NCBI GenBank assembly: GCA_028713995.1
Contig: JAQTNF010000016.1
Location: 1-49,939 of the forward strand
Length of the DNA: 49,939 nucleotides
Reading direction: 5' to 3'
From: Deltaproteobacteria bacterium
Lineage (GTDB): Bacteria > Myxococcota_A > Polyangia > JAAYKL01
The first letter of the stretch is position 1, and every line of letters begins with the position of its first letter. This document shows positions 22,685-32,269 of this stretch, in pieces. A program made the position numbers and the translations under genes. The notes below the pieces were generated by a model. It was given only the letters and a program-made list of their open reading frames with translations, had not been told where the DNA came from and did not search any database.

Positions 22685-23988
22685 ACGTCCTCATGTACGG
22701 CTGGGAGTTCCCTCCCCACATCAGCGGAGGCCTGGGCGTGGCCTGCTTCGGGCTGACGCAGGCGCTCGGGCGCGAGGGACACAAGGTGACCTTCGTCCTG
22801 CCGCGGATGCAGAAGGGGGTCGCCTCGGCCGGACACCTGCGCCTCCTGGACGCGGGCGACTTCGCGATGGAGACCCTGGAGTACCGCGAGCTCGAGCGCC
22901 GGCACCTGCTCGAGCACCTGTCCGTCGAGGTGATCGACTCGGCCCTGCGCCCCTACATCACCGAGAAGCTGTACCTGGCGGCGATCGAGCGCATGGAGCG
23001 CATCGAGCGCGAAACGGCGCACAGCTCGCGGGGCTACCGCCTGGCGGTGACCGGCGACTACGGTCCGAACCTCATGGCCGAGGTGTTGCGCTACTCCCAG
23101 GTGGCGGGCGCCGTGGCCCGCAGGGTCCCGCACGACGTCATCCATACCCACGACTGGCTGACCGTGCTGGCCGGGCTCGAAGCCAAGAGGGTGAGCGGCA
23201 AGCCCCTCGTGGTGCACGTGCACGCCCTCGAATTCGATCGCTCCGGCGAGAACGTGAACCAGGCCGTGTACGACATCGAGCGGTTGGGCATGGAGGCCTC
23301 CGACCGCGTGGTCGCGGTGAGCCACTACACAAAGGACATGATCGTGCGCCGCTACGGCATCCATCCAGACAAGATCGAGGTGGTGCACAACGCGGTCACG
23401 CGCGCACCGCGCAAGGTGGAGGACCCGGAAGTCGACGGCAGGCGCGAGAAGGTGGTGCTGTTCCTCGGGCGCATCACGTTCCAGAAAGGGCCCGACTACT
23501 TCATCGAGGCCGCGGCCAAGGTGCTGGGGGTCCGCAAAGATGTGCGCTTCGTCATGGCCGGCAGCGGCGACATGGCGCCTCGCATGATCGAGCGGGTCGG
23601 CCAGCTGCGGCTCGGCAAGTACATCCACTTCACGGGCTTCCTCACCGGCGCGGACGTGGAGCGCATGTACCTGTCGAGCGACATCTACGTCATGCCGAGC
23701 GTGTCCGAGCCGTTCGGCATCTCGCCGCTCGAGGCCATGCGCTTCGACGTGCCGGTCATCATCTCCAAGCAGTCGGGTGTGTCCGAGATCCTTAGGCACG
23801 CGCTTAAGGTGGACTTCTGGGACATCGACGACATGGCGAGCAAGATCCTGGCGTTGCTCGACCACTCGGCGCTGCGCGACGAGCTGGTCGCACAGGGATC
23901 GCGGGAGCTTGAGAGCATACAGTGGGAGAAGGCCGGCCAGCGGCTCACCGAGATCTACGGACGCCTTGCGGCGCAAGGGGACAACTGA
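22681..23988 (+). CDS. GT4-type glycosyltransferase (glycogen synthase-like)
   Basis: 435 residues, GT-B fold. The N-terminal WEFPPHISGGLGVACFGL has the Gly-rich loop near the donor site, and the C-terminal SEPFGISPLEAM carries the E-x7-E motif of retaining GT4/GT5 enzymes. LFLGRITFQKGPDYFIEAA is the usual start of the nucleotide-sugar domain. Placed between a debranching enzyme and a GH57 amylase, it most likely extends alpha-glucan chains, though the donor (UDP- or ADP-glucose) cannot be read from the sequence. Starts 4 bases inside the preceding gene. Confidence 0.87.
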   Translation: MNVLMYGWEFPPHISGGLGVACFGLTQALGREGHKVTFVLPRMQKGVASAGHLRLLDAGDFAMETLEYRELERRHLLEHLSVEVIDSALRPYITEKLYLAAIERMERIERETAHSSRGYRLAVTGDYGPNLMAEVLRYSQVAGAVARRVPHDVIHTHDWLTVLAGLEAKRVSGKPLVVHVHALEFDRSGENVNQAVYDIERLGMEASDRVVAVSHYTKDMIVRRYGIHPDKIEVVHNAVTRAPRKVEDPEVDGRREKVVLFLGRITFQKGPDYFIEAAAKVLGVRKDVRFVMAGSGDMAPRMIERVGQLRLGKYIHFTGFLTGADVERMYLSSDIYVMPSVSEPFGISPLEAMRFDVPVIISKQSGVSEILRHALKVDFWDIDDMASKILALLDHSALRDELVAQGSRELESIQWEKAGQRLTEIYGRLAAQGDN

Positions 23989-25169
23989 TGATCCACGTCT
24001 GCGTCTATTTCCAGGTGCACCAGCCCAACCGGCTGCGCAAGTACACCTTTTTCGAGATCGGCCACTCCCACTTTTACGAGGACGAGGACGCGAACCGCGC
24101 CATCTCGCGCAAGGTAGCCGGCAAGTGCTACCTGCCCGCGAATGAGGTCATTCTCGCTCTCATCAAGAAGCACGAGGGCCGTTTCCGCGTCGCCTACTCG
24201 GTGAGCGGCGTGACCATCGACCAGTTCAAGAAGCACTGCCCCGAGGCCCTCGACTCGTTCAAGCGGTTGGCCGACACGGGCTGCGTGGAGTTCCTGAACG
24301 AGACGTACTTCCACAGCCTCGCGTTCCTCTTCTCGAAGGAGGAGTTCAAGCGCCAGGTGGAGGCGCACCGCGAGCTCGTGCGCAGGGAGTTCGGCCAGAC
24401 GCCGACCACGTTCCGCAACACGGAGTTCATCTTCAACAACGAGGTGGCGGAGACCGTGGAGAAGATGGGGTACAAGACCATCCTGGCCGAGGGTGCAGAG
24501 AAGGTCCTCGGCTGGAGGAGCCCCAACTTCGTGTACCAGCCCGCGCCGTGCAAGAAGCTGAAATTGCTCCTGCGCAACTACCCGCTCTCGGACGACATCG
24601 CGTTCCGCTTCTCGAACACGGGCTGGTCAGAGCACCCGCTCACGGCCGAGAAGTTCGCGGGCTGGATGCATGGCACGCGCGGCAACGGCGAGACCGTCAA
24701 CCTCTTCATGGACTACGAGACCTTCGGCGAGCACCAGTGGAAGGAGACAGGCATCTTCGATTTTCTCGCGGCCCTGCCGGGTGAGATCCTGAAGGCCGAC
24801 GACTTCGCGTTCTCGACGCCCGCGGAGGTGTCGGCCGGCGCGTCACCGGTGGCCAAGCTCGACGTGCCGGACTACGTGTCGTGGGCGGACGTGGAGCGGG
24901 ATCTCACGGCGTGGAAGGGCAACTCCATGCAAGACGACGCGCTCGAGGCGGTGTACGCCCTTGAGAGCCGCGTGATGAAGACCAAGAACCCGGATCTCAT
25001 CCGCGTGTGGCGCTCGTTGCAGACCTCGGATCACTTCTATTACATGTGCACCAAGTGGTTCGCCGACGGCGACGTGCACAAGTACTTCAACCCGTACGAG
25101 AGCCCCTACGACGCCTACGTGAATTTCCAGAACGTGCTCTCCGACTTCGAGGCCACGATCGGAAGGTAG
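23988..25169 (+). CDS. GH57 alpha-amylase / glucan-processing enzyme
   Basis: 393 residues. The N-terminal YFQVHQPNRLRKY is the GH57 signature. NTEFIFNNE and LAEGAEKVLGW lie in the region of the catalytic nucleophile, and FMDYETFGEHQW holds the likely acid/base Asp. Length fits the short bacterial alpha-amylase group rather than branching enzymes. Its ATG overlaps the previous stop by one base (TGATG). Cytoplasmic, as no signal peptide is seen; it likely trims or turns over stored glucan. Confidence 0.9.
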   Translation: MIHVCVYFQVHQPNRLRKYTFFEIGHSHFYEDEDANRAISRKVAGKCYLPANEVILALIKKHEGRFRVAYSVSGVTIDQFKKHCPEALDSFKRLADTGCVEFLNETYFHSLAFLFSKEEFKRQVEAHRELVRREFGQTPTTFRNTEFIFNNEVAETVEKMGYKTILAEGAEKVLGWRSPNFVYQPAPCKKLKLLLRNYPLSDDIAFRFSNTGWSEHPLTAEKFAGWMHGTRGNGETVNLFMDYETFGEHQWKETGIFDFLAALPGEILKADDFAFSTPAEVSAGASPVAKLDVPDYVSWADVERDLTAWKGNSMQDDALEAVYALESRVMKTKNPDLIRVWRSLQTSDHFYYMCTKWFADGDVHKYFNPYESPYDAYVNFQNVLSDFEATIGR

Positions 25170-25277
25170 GTAGGCGCTTCCCCGGCCAAACTCCTCGCCC
25201 GCTGACCTAGCCGCTTCGCGGTCGGATGGTGTATAAACGGAACCCACGGGGCATCCTGGGAATCCAAGGAGCAGCGC

Positions 25278-28200
25278 ATGAAGTTCGTGTTTGAGGTGAG
25301 CTGGGAGGTCTGCAACAAGGTCGGGGGGATCCACACCGTCATCACGTCGAAGGCGACCCACGCGGTTCGCGAGTATGGCGACAACTACTACCTGCTCGGG
25401 CCGTTGCTCGACCACAACACGGACTTCGAAGAGACCGATGATGCAGGCTACGGGCCGATCCGTGCCGAGCTCGAAAAGAAGGGCCTGAGCTGCCGGCTCG
25501 GCCGCTGGCAGATCCCGGGGCGGCCCAGGGTGGTCCTGGTCGACTTCCGCAACCGCTATGACGTGAGCAAGCTGCTCTACGACTACTGGCAGCAGTCCGG
25601 CGTCAACTCGTACTCCGGAGGATACGACTACGTGGAGCCGGTGGTGTTCTCCACCGCGTGCGGCGAGGTCGTCGAGGCCATCCACCGCGCGGTCGTCACC
25701 GAGAACGACGGCGCCGTTGCCCACTTCCACGAGTGGATGTGCGGCGCGGGTCTCTTGCACCTGAAGCACAAGCTCCCCGAGATCGGCACGGTCTTCACCA
25801 CGCACGCCACGATCCTCGGCCGCTCCATGGCGGGTTCGGGTGTGGACATCTACGCCCAGAAAGCCGGCATTAACCCGGAGGAGGACGCCAAGGCGTACGG
25901 CGTCGCGGCCAAGCACTCCATGGAGGCCGCTTCGGCGCGCGAGGCCGACTGCTTCACCACCGTGAGCGGCGTGACCGCGGACGAGGCCGCGGTCGTCCTC
26001 GGCAAGGCTCCGGATCGGATCGTCTTCAACGGGCTCGACATCGGCGGCATCCCGGACTACGCGGTCTCCCGCGAAGGGCCCGCGCGTCACAGGCGCTTCC
26101 TGCTCAACCTGGCGCGCAAGTTCCTGCAGAAGGACCTGCCGGATTCGACGCGCTTCTGGATCATCTCGGGCCGCTACGAGTTCCACAACAAGGGCTTCGA
26201 CGTGCTCCTGCAGAGCCTCGCACATCTCGATGAGGCCCTGCGCGCAAGGCCGGGAGAGCCGATCGTGGCGTGGTTCATGGTGGCGGCCGGGCACAAGGGC
26301 GTGCCCGAGGACGTGCGCCGCAGGCTCGAGGGCGCGGCCCACGTCGAGACCGCTCCGGCCGGTATCGCGACCCACAGGCTCTACGATGAGCAGCACGATC
26401 CCATCCTCAACACGTGCTACCGCCTGGCCTTGAAAAACGGCCACGACAATCCGGTCAACGTCATCTTCTCTCCGGCCTACATCGACGGTCACGACGGGAT
26501 CTTCAACCTGGCGTACTACGACCTCCTGTCGGCGTGCGATCTGGGCGTCTTCCCCTCCTACTACGAGCCGTGGGGATACACGCCGCTCGAAAGCATCGGC
26601 AGCGCGGTGCCCACCATCACCACCGATCTGGCCGGGTTCGGCCGCTGGGTGCAGGATCTCGCCGAGGAGCCCGGGCGGGGCGTGAGCGTCATCGCGCGTC
26701 GGGGACGTCCGGACGACGAGGTGGTGCGCGAGCTCGACGGCCTGCTCGGCGAGTTCGCCTCCATGGGCGAGGCGCGGCTCATGGACCTGCGGCGCGAGGC
26801 CAGACGCGTGGCGGCCGAGGCCGACTGGGCGGTCTTCTTCAAGGGCTACGTGGCGGCGTACGAGGAGGCCATCGACAAGGCCTCGCAGCGCGTCAACACG
26901 CTCGATACGAGCGCCTTTTCGGAGAAGCTCTTCTCGCCGTTCAAGAGCCCGCAGAGCGCGACGCCCCACTACCGGGCGTTCACCGTGGTGACGACCCTGC
27001 CTGCCGGGATCGAGCGGTTGCGCGATCTGGCCTACAACATGTGGTGGACCTGGCACCCGGACGCCGAGGCGCTCTTTTTGGAGATCGATCCTGCGCTGTG
27101 GGAGGAGAGCAACCACAACCCGGTCAAGCTCTTGAACCGCGTCTCGTACCAGACGCTTCGGCGCAAGGAGGACGACAAGAACTTCAAGAAGAAGTACGAG
27201 CGCGTGCTCGGCGAGTTCGACGCGTACATGGGCGACGCCACCTTCGGCCTCGCCGCGAGCGACGCACTGTGCGGCGCCCACCCGGCCGCGTACTTTTCCA
27301 TGGAGTTCTGCCTGCACGAGAGCCTGCCCATCTACTCGGGAGGCCTCGGCGTCCTCGCCGGCGACCACCTGAAGAGCGCCTCGGATCTCTCGATCCCGCT
27401 CGTGGGCGTGGGGCTTCTTTACAAGCAAGGCTACTTCGAGCAACGCATCGACAGGGATGGCCACCAACTCGAGACTTACCCGTTCCTCGACTACTCCGAG
27501 ATGCCGGTTAAGGCCGTGCTCGACGCAAAAGGCAACGAAGTGCGCGTCTCGGTGCAACTCCCCGGGCGGACGCTCACGGCCCGCGTGTGGCGCGTGGATG
27601 TGGGGCGCGTGCGGCTCTACCTGCTCGACTCGGACGTGGAGGAGAACACGCCCGAGGACCGCCGCATCACCTGGCAGCTCTATGGCGGCGACAAGGAGCT
27701 TCGTCTCAAACAGGAGCTGCTCCTCGGCATCGGCGGTGTGCGTGTGTTGCGCAATGGGCTCGGCCTCTTGCCCTCGGTGTATCACCTGAACGAGGGGCAC
27801 TGCGGGTTCCTCCTGCTCGAACGTATCCGGCGCCTCATGTCGCACAACCTCACGTTCCAGGAGGCGCGCGAGGCGGTCAAGGCGTCGACCGTGTTCACCA
27901 CGCACACACCCGTGCCCGCCGGCAATGAGACGTTCGAGGGGAAGCTCATGGAGTACTTCTTCCGCGACATGGTGGCCGAGCTCGGCGTCAGTTTCGAGCA
28001 GTTCATGGAGCTCGGCCGCGACCGGCCGTCCGAGGATCACGAGCCGTTCTCCATGACGGTGCTGGCGCTCAAGCTTTCGAGCAAGGCCAACGCGGTCTCC
28101 AAGCTCCACGGCAAGGTGTGCCGCGAGATGTGGAAGGACGTGTGGAAGGGCGTCAGCGTGGAAGAGGTGCCCATTTCGTCCATCACCAACGGCATCCACG

Positions 28201-29522
28201 TCACTTCGTGGATGGGCCGCAACATGCGCAGGCTCTTCGCCCAGTACCTGGACATGGCGTGGGACAAAAACCACGATGACCCGGACGCATGGCAAAGGGT
28301 CGCGGACATCCCCGACGTCATGCTGTGGGGCGAGCACATGGCCCAGAAGCGCTTCATGATCGAGGAGGTGAAGAAGCGCATCTTCCGCGACTACGCGCGC
28401 CGCGGCGAGGATCCGGAGGTCATCCGCGAGACCATCGACCGCTTGACCGCGGACAGGCTCACCTTGGGATTCGCACGGCGCTTCGCGTCGTACAAGCGCG
28501 GCCACCTGCTCTTCAAGGACAAGGACGCGCTCGCGCGGCTCGTGGGCAGCGAGGAGCGGCCCGTGCAGCTCATCTTCGCGGGCAAGGCGCACCCGGCCGA
28601 CAAGATCGGCAAGGACATCATCAAGGGCATCGTGGAGTCGGCGCGCTCTCCCGAGTTCCGTGGTCGCATCGTGTACCTGGAGAACTACGACATGGCGCTT
28701 GGCCGGCTGCTCACGCAGGGCGTCGACGTGTGGCTGAATACGCCCGTGCGGCCTTACGAGGCGAGCGGGACGAGCGGCATGAAGGTGGCGCCCAACGGCG
28801 GGCTCAACTGCTCGATCCTCGACGGTTGGTGGGACGAGGGCTACAAACCCGGCGCCGGGTGGGCCATCGACGCGGGCCCGACTTACGCGAACCGCGACCA
28901 CCAGGACGAGCTGGACCGAATGGCCCTCATCGACATCCTCGAGAAGCAGATCATCCCCTTGTACTATGATCGGGGCGACAAGAATTTCTCGGCGGGGTGG
29001 ACCGAGATGATGAAGGAGTCGGTGAGGACCATCTGCCCGCGCTTCAACACCATGCGAATGCTCAAGGAGTACTACGCGCTCCTGTACCAGCCGGCGGCCG
29101 AGCGCGGGCGCACCCTCTTCGACGGCGACTTCACGGGCATCCGCAAGCTCACGACCTGGAAGCGCAAGGTGACGGCGCGCTTCTCCACGGTGCATATCCA
29201 GAAGCTCAACATCAAAGGCGTCAAGGGCGACATTCTGCCGTCGAGCGGCGGGCTCGAGCTCGAGCTGTTGGTCGACCCGGGCAAGATGGGCGAGGCCGAG
29301 CTCGAGGCCGAGCTCGTGATCGGCCTGCGCGCGGGTGACACCTTCTCGGACACGCCGACGGTCGTACGCTTCAAACGCGCGGGTCGCGCGAACGGCATCG
29401 TGCGATTCGAGCTCTCCTACAACGTGGAGCTGAGCGGCAACTACTTCTATGCCGTGCGCGTGGTGCCGGTGCACGAGCTTCTGTCGTGCACGGCCGAGAC
29501 CGGCCTCGCGTGCTGGGGGTAG
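25278..29522 (+). CDS. Fused GT3-type glycogen synthase and GT35 alpha-glucan phosphorylase
   Basis: 1414 residues. Residues ~1-545 match the GT3 synthases of eukaryotes and Bacteroidetes, starting with FEVSWEVCNKVGGIHTVIT; YYEPWGYTPLESIGS closes the nucleotide-sugar domain. Residues ~555-1414 are a GlgP-type phosphorylase: LRDLAYNMWWTWHPDA, AYFSMEFCLHESLPIYSGG, and the PLP Lys K1169 in GTSGMKVAPNGG. The chain thus joins glycogen elongation from a sugar nucleotide with phosphorolysis to glucose-1-phosphate. No stop or shift interrupts it. AAGGAG lies 8 bases upstream of the ATG. A comparable fusion is known to me from Bacteroidetes. Confidence 0.93.
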   Translation: MKFVFEVSWEVCNKVGGIHTVITSKATHAVREYGDNYYLLGPLLDHNTDFEETDDAGYGPIRAELEKKGLSCRLGRWQIPGRPRVVLVDFRNRYDVSKLLYDYWQQSGVNSYSGGYDYVEPVVFSTACGEVVEAIHRAVVTENDGAVAHFHEWMCGAGLLHLKHKLPEIGTVFTTHATILGRSMAGSGVDIYAQKAGINPEEDAKAYGVAAKHSMEAASAREADCFTTVSGVTADEAAVVLGKAPDRIVFNGLDIGGIPDYAVSREGPARHRRFLLNLARKFLQKDLPDSTRFWIISGRYEFHNKGFDVLLQSLAHLDEALRARPGEPIVAWFMVAAGHKGVPEDVRRRLEGAAHVETAPAGIATHRLYDEQHDPILNTCYRLALKNGHDNPVNVIFSPAYIDGHDGIFNLAYYDLLSACDLGVFPSYYEPWGYTPLESIGSAVPTITTDLAGFGRWVQDLAEEPGRGVSVIARRGRPDDEVVRELDGLLGEFASMGEARLMDLRREARRVAAEADWAVFFKGYVAAYEEAIDKASQRVNTLDTSAFSEKLFSPFKSPQSATPHYRAFTVVTTLPAGIERLRDLAYNMWWTWHPDAEALFLEIDPALWEESNHNPVKLLNRVSYQTLRRKEDDKNFKKKYERVLGEFDAYMGDATFGLAASDALCGAHPAAYFSMEFCLHESLPIYSGGLGVLAGDHLKSASDLSIPLVGVGLLYKQGYFEQRIDRDGHQLETYPFLDYSEMPVKAVLDAKGNEVRVSVQLPGRTLTARVWRVDVGRVRLYLLDSDVEENTPEDRRITWQLYGGDKELRLKQELLLGIGGVRVLRNGLGLLPSVYHLNEGHCGFLLLERIRRLMSHNLTFQEAREAVKASTVFTTHTPVPAGNETFEGKLMEYFFRDMVAELGVSFEQFMELGRDRPSEDHEPFSMTVLALKLSSKANAVSKLHGKVCREMWKDVWKGVSVEEVPISSITNGIHVTSWMGRNMRRLFAQYLDMAWDKNHDDPDAWQRVADIPDVMLWGEHMAQKRFMIEEVKKRIFRDYARRGEDPEVIRETIDRLTADRLTLGFARRFASYKRGHLLFKDKDALARLVGSEERPVQLIFAGKAHPADKIGKDIIKGIVESARSPEFRGRIVYLENYDMALGRLLTQGVDVWLNTPVRPYEASGTSGMKVAPNGGLNCSILDGWWDEGYKPGAGWAIDAGPTYANRDHQDELDRMALIDILEKQIIPLYYDRGDKNFSAGWTEMMKESVRTICPRFNTMRMLKEYYALLYQPAAERGRTLFDGDFTGIRKLTTWKRKVTARFSTVHIQKLNIKGVKGDILPSSGGLELELLVDPGKMGEAELEAELVIGLRAGDTFSDTPTVVRFKRAGRANGIVRFELSYNVELSGNYFYAVRVVPVHELLSCTAETGLACWG

Positions 29523-32263
29523 GCCAAAGGACTTTCGAATATGACGAAGGAAAAGATCCCTTTTCCCCCCCCGCTTCAAACGAACCTCAAAAGTCCTTTT
29601 CCGAAGAGCGACTCGCCGGCGCCCAAGAACTGTTCGAGTTGATTTTCGAAACAGCCCCGGAAGCGGGCGTGATTTCGCGGTTGAGCGATGGCATGATTGT
29701 AGAGGTCAATGAGAGATTCATTTCTCGTACCGGTTATCTACGTTCGGAGGTCATCGGAAAGACAAGCACGGACCTCAAGCTCTACGAGGACGACGCCAGC
29801 CGCCAACAGATCGTGGCGGAGCTCAGAAGAAACGGCTTCTGCGAGAGCATGGAAACCGTGTTCCGGGCCAAGAACGGCGCCGCAATCACCGGAATCCTAT
29901 CCTCCCAGGTGATCACCTTGCAGGGTGTTCAATACGTTTACAGCATCATACGCAACATCACGAAGCAAAAGCTGGCGGAGAGAGAAGTCCTTCGCTCTCG
30001 ACGGGATTGGGAGAATATCTTCAATGCCATCGGGCACTTGACCCTGGTGCTCGACAAGGACCACAACATCATCATCGCCAACCGCGCGGCCGCGCAAATC
30101 GCAGGATGCTCACCGCAGGACCTGGCCGGCAAGAAATGCCACGAGGTTTATCACGGCAGCTCCACCCCGCCTGCCGGCTGCCCGCTCTCCGACATGAGCA
30201 CCACCTTCCGCATAAAGACTGCCGAGATGGAGATGCAGACTCCGCACGGAACGTTCCTGGTTTCCTGCACGCCTGTCTTCGACGACGCCGGCATCTTGGA
30301 GAAGATTATTCACATTGCTTTCGACATTACCGACCGCAAGCGCGCCGAAAGCCTTCTTTCCATTCAGCACAACCTCGCCCTTGCGCTCAATACAACGTCC
30401 AGCATTGAAACGGGTTTGCAATTGTGCCTTGATGCGGCCCTCGGTGCCTCCGGCATGGACTGCGGAGGCATTTCCCTGGTCAATGAGGCAGACAACAGTT
30501 TTGCCCTCACCGTTCACAAAGAAATGTCGGACATGCCTCCCGACGGGTATCTCGGAGGCGATCGGCTCCGCGCCGTTGCCGCCATTCCCGTAATGTACGA
30601 AGGCCGCGTCATCAGTATCTTCAATCTCGGGTCGCACACTCGTGATGACGTCTCGGTTTCCACCAGAAACGCGCTCGAGACAATCGCCGCCCAGATCGGC
30701 ACCAGCATCGCCCGGCTGAAAACCGAGGAGGCGCTGCGACAGAGCAATGAGAAGTTCGCAAAGATATTCAAAACGAGCCCGGATTCCATCGCCATCACAC
30801 GCTTTTCGGACGGACGGTATCTGGAGATAAACGAAAGGTTCACGGACACGACCGGCTATTCGAAGGAAGAGGTTTTGGGACGTTCGTCGATGCCCGGAGG
30901 CGTGGCGCTTTGGAACAGGGCCGAGGATCGTGAGCGCTTGATAGCGGCTCTGAGGGAGCATGGGAAAATTTTTGGCCTGGAAGCGCCATTGCGAATGAAG
31001 GACGGTTCGATCAAGGTTGCGTTGTTGTCCGCCCGTTTACTGGATATCGATGGCGAGGAATGCATCATATCAATCGCAAGGGATATTACGGACAGGAAAC
31101 TGGCTGAAGAGGAGCATATCAGGCTGGAACAGCAACTTCAACAGAGCCAGAAGATGGAATCTCTCGGCGTTCTGGCGGGCGGCATTGCACATGATTTCAA
31201 CAATCTCCTGGCGGGCATTTTCGGCTATATAGACCTGGCTCGTTCCGAACCGAACGAGGCTCAGGCCAAGGAGTATCTGAATGCGACGCTCAATACGATA
31301 GACCGCGCGAAAGGACTCACACAGCAGTTGCTCACGTTCGCAAAGGGTGGAGCTCCTGTGCAAAAGATCGGAGCGTTGGCGCCCTTGATAAGAGATGCGG
31401 CGAAATTTGCTCTCAGCGGATCGAATGTTTCGTGCCGTTTCGATATCCGGGAGGATCTCTGGCAGTGCAAATATGACAAGAGCCAGATCGGGCAGGTTAT
31501 CGACAACATGATCATCAACGCCCAGCAGGCGATGCCCATGGGGGGAACCGTCGAGGTGTCGGCCGGAAACGTTTCCGTGAAGAGCAGGGAACACGCGAAG
31601 TTGGCGGAAGGCCGTTATGTAAAGATAATGATAGCGGATCATGGCGTCGGCATACCCAAGGAAATACTTCCCCGCATATTCGAACCTTTCTTTACGACAA
31701 AGACCAAAGGGCATGGACTTGGTCTCGCGACCTGCTACTCGATCATAAACCGCCACGAAGGCATGATAGAGGTCGAGTCCGAACAGGGCAATGGTTCCAC
31801 TTTTGCGATTTACCTGCCTGCATCGGAAGAAGACGGCTTATCTTCGATGGAAGGAAAGGACACTCCTCACCGAGGGAACGGGACAATCATCGTAATGGAC
31901 GATGAAGAATACATTCGGGGCACGTTCGGTGCAATGCTACAAACGATGGGGTATTCAGTCGTGCTCAAGAAGGAAGGGAAAGAGGTCTTGGACTATGCTT
32001 TCAAGGAGGAGACATCGGCCCCTCCGATCGTGGGATATTTTTTGGACCTTACGATACCGGGCGGAATGGGCGGAAAGGACATCATATCGAGAATCCGGGA
32101 AAAACAGCCCGTTGTTCCTGTTTTCGTGGCAAGCGGCTATGCCGACGATCCTGTGATGGCGAACCCGGTCGAATACGGGTTTACCGCGAGCATCTGCAAG
32201 CCGTTCAGGATCGCCGAAATGAGGGAACTTCTGAACAAGCACATTGGGAAGCAGGGCGGATGA
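29486..32263 (+). CDS. Hybrid sensor histidine kinase (PAS-PAS-GAF-PAS-HisKA-HATPase-REC), start uncertain
   Basis: The open frame gives 925 residues from a GTG inside the preceding gene, but this start has little ribosome-site support. The ATG at 29541 is better placed; it is out of frame because of a C8 run at 29565-29572. One extra C would give a smooth 907-residue protein. Domains: PAS ~35-150; PAS ~155-275 with a CHEVYHG/GCPL motif; GAF ~285-415; PAS ~425-545; HisKA with GGIAHDFNNLL; HATPase with DHGVGIP, FEPFFTTK and GHGLGLAT; C-terminal REC with phospho-acceptor in YFLDLTIP and Lys in CKPF. GC and codon use are clearly lower than in the neighbours, which suggests recent acquisition. 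Signal unknown; no membrane helix is seen. Confidence 0.85.
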   Translation: MHGRDRPRVLGVGQRTFEYDEGKDPFSPPASNEPQKSFSEERLAGAQELFELIFETAPEAGVISRLSDGMIVEVNERFISRTGYLRSEVIGKTSTDLKLYEDDASRQQIVAELRRNGFCESMETVFRAKNGAAITGILSSQVITLQGVQYVYSIIRNITKQKLAEREVLRSRRDWENIFNAIGHLTLVLDKDHNIIIANRAAAQIAGCSPQDLAGKKCHEVYHGSSTPPAGCPLSDMSTTFRIKTAEMEMQTPHGTFLVSCTPVFDDAGILEKIIHIAFDITDRKRAESLLSIQHNLALALNTTSSIETGLQLCLDAALGASGMDCGGISLVNEADNSFALTVHKEMSDMPPDGYLGGDRLRAVAAIPVMYEGRVISIFNLGSHTRDDVSVSTRNALETIAAQIGTSIARLKTEEALRQSNEKFAKIFKTSPDSIAITRFSDGRYLEINERFTDTTGYSKEEVLGRSSMPGGVALWNRAEDRERLIAALREHGKIFGLEAPLRMKDGSIKVALLSARLLDIDGEECIISIARDITDRKLAEEEHIRLEQQLQQSQKMESLGVLAGGIAHDFNNLLAGIFGYIDLARSEPNEAQAKEYLNATLNTIDRAKGLTQQLLTFAKGGAPVQKIGALAPLIRDAAKFALSGSNVSCRFDIREDLWQCKYDKSQIGQVIDNMIINAQQAMPMGGTVEVSAGNVSVKSREHAKLAEGRYVKIMIADHGVGIPKEILPRIFEPFFTTKTKGHGLGLATCYSIINRHEGMIEVESEQGNGSTFAIYLPASEEDGLSSMEGKDTPHRGNGTIIVMDDEEYIRGTFGAMLQTMGYSVVLKKEGKEVLDYAFKEETSAPPIVGYFLDLTIPGGMGGKDIISRIREKQPVVPVFVASGYADDPVMANPVEYGFTASICKPFRIAEMRELLNKHIGKQGG
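29565..29572 (+). repeat. C8 homopolymer controlling the kinase reading frame
   Basis: Eight C residues follow TTTT just after the likely ATG at 29541. With eight C the ATG frame ends after 33 codons; with nine it enters the kinase frame. This is either a sequencing/assembly indel or a phase-variable tract. Confidence 0.6.
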
Positions 32264-32269
32264 ATCGCG

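Noticed and set aside
25210-25225. CCGC-TTC-GCGG hairpin before the fusion gene as a terminator
   Set aside because: The stem is only 4 bp and no T run follows.
24843-29579. A 1578-codon open frame on the minus strand opposite the glycogen synthase-phosphorylase gene
   Set aside because: Long antisense frames are expected in very GC-rich coding DNA. The translation is low-complexity Arg/His/Val-rich with no motif, while the plus strand encodes two clear enzyme families.
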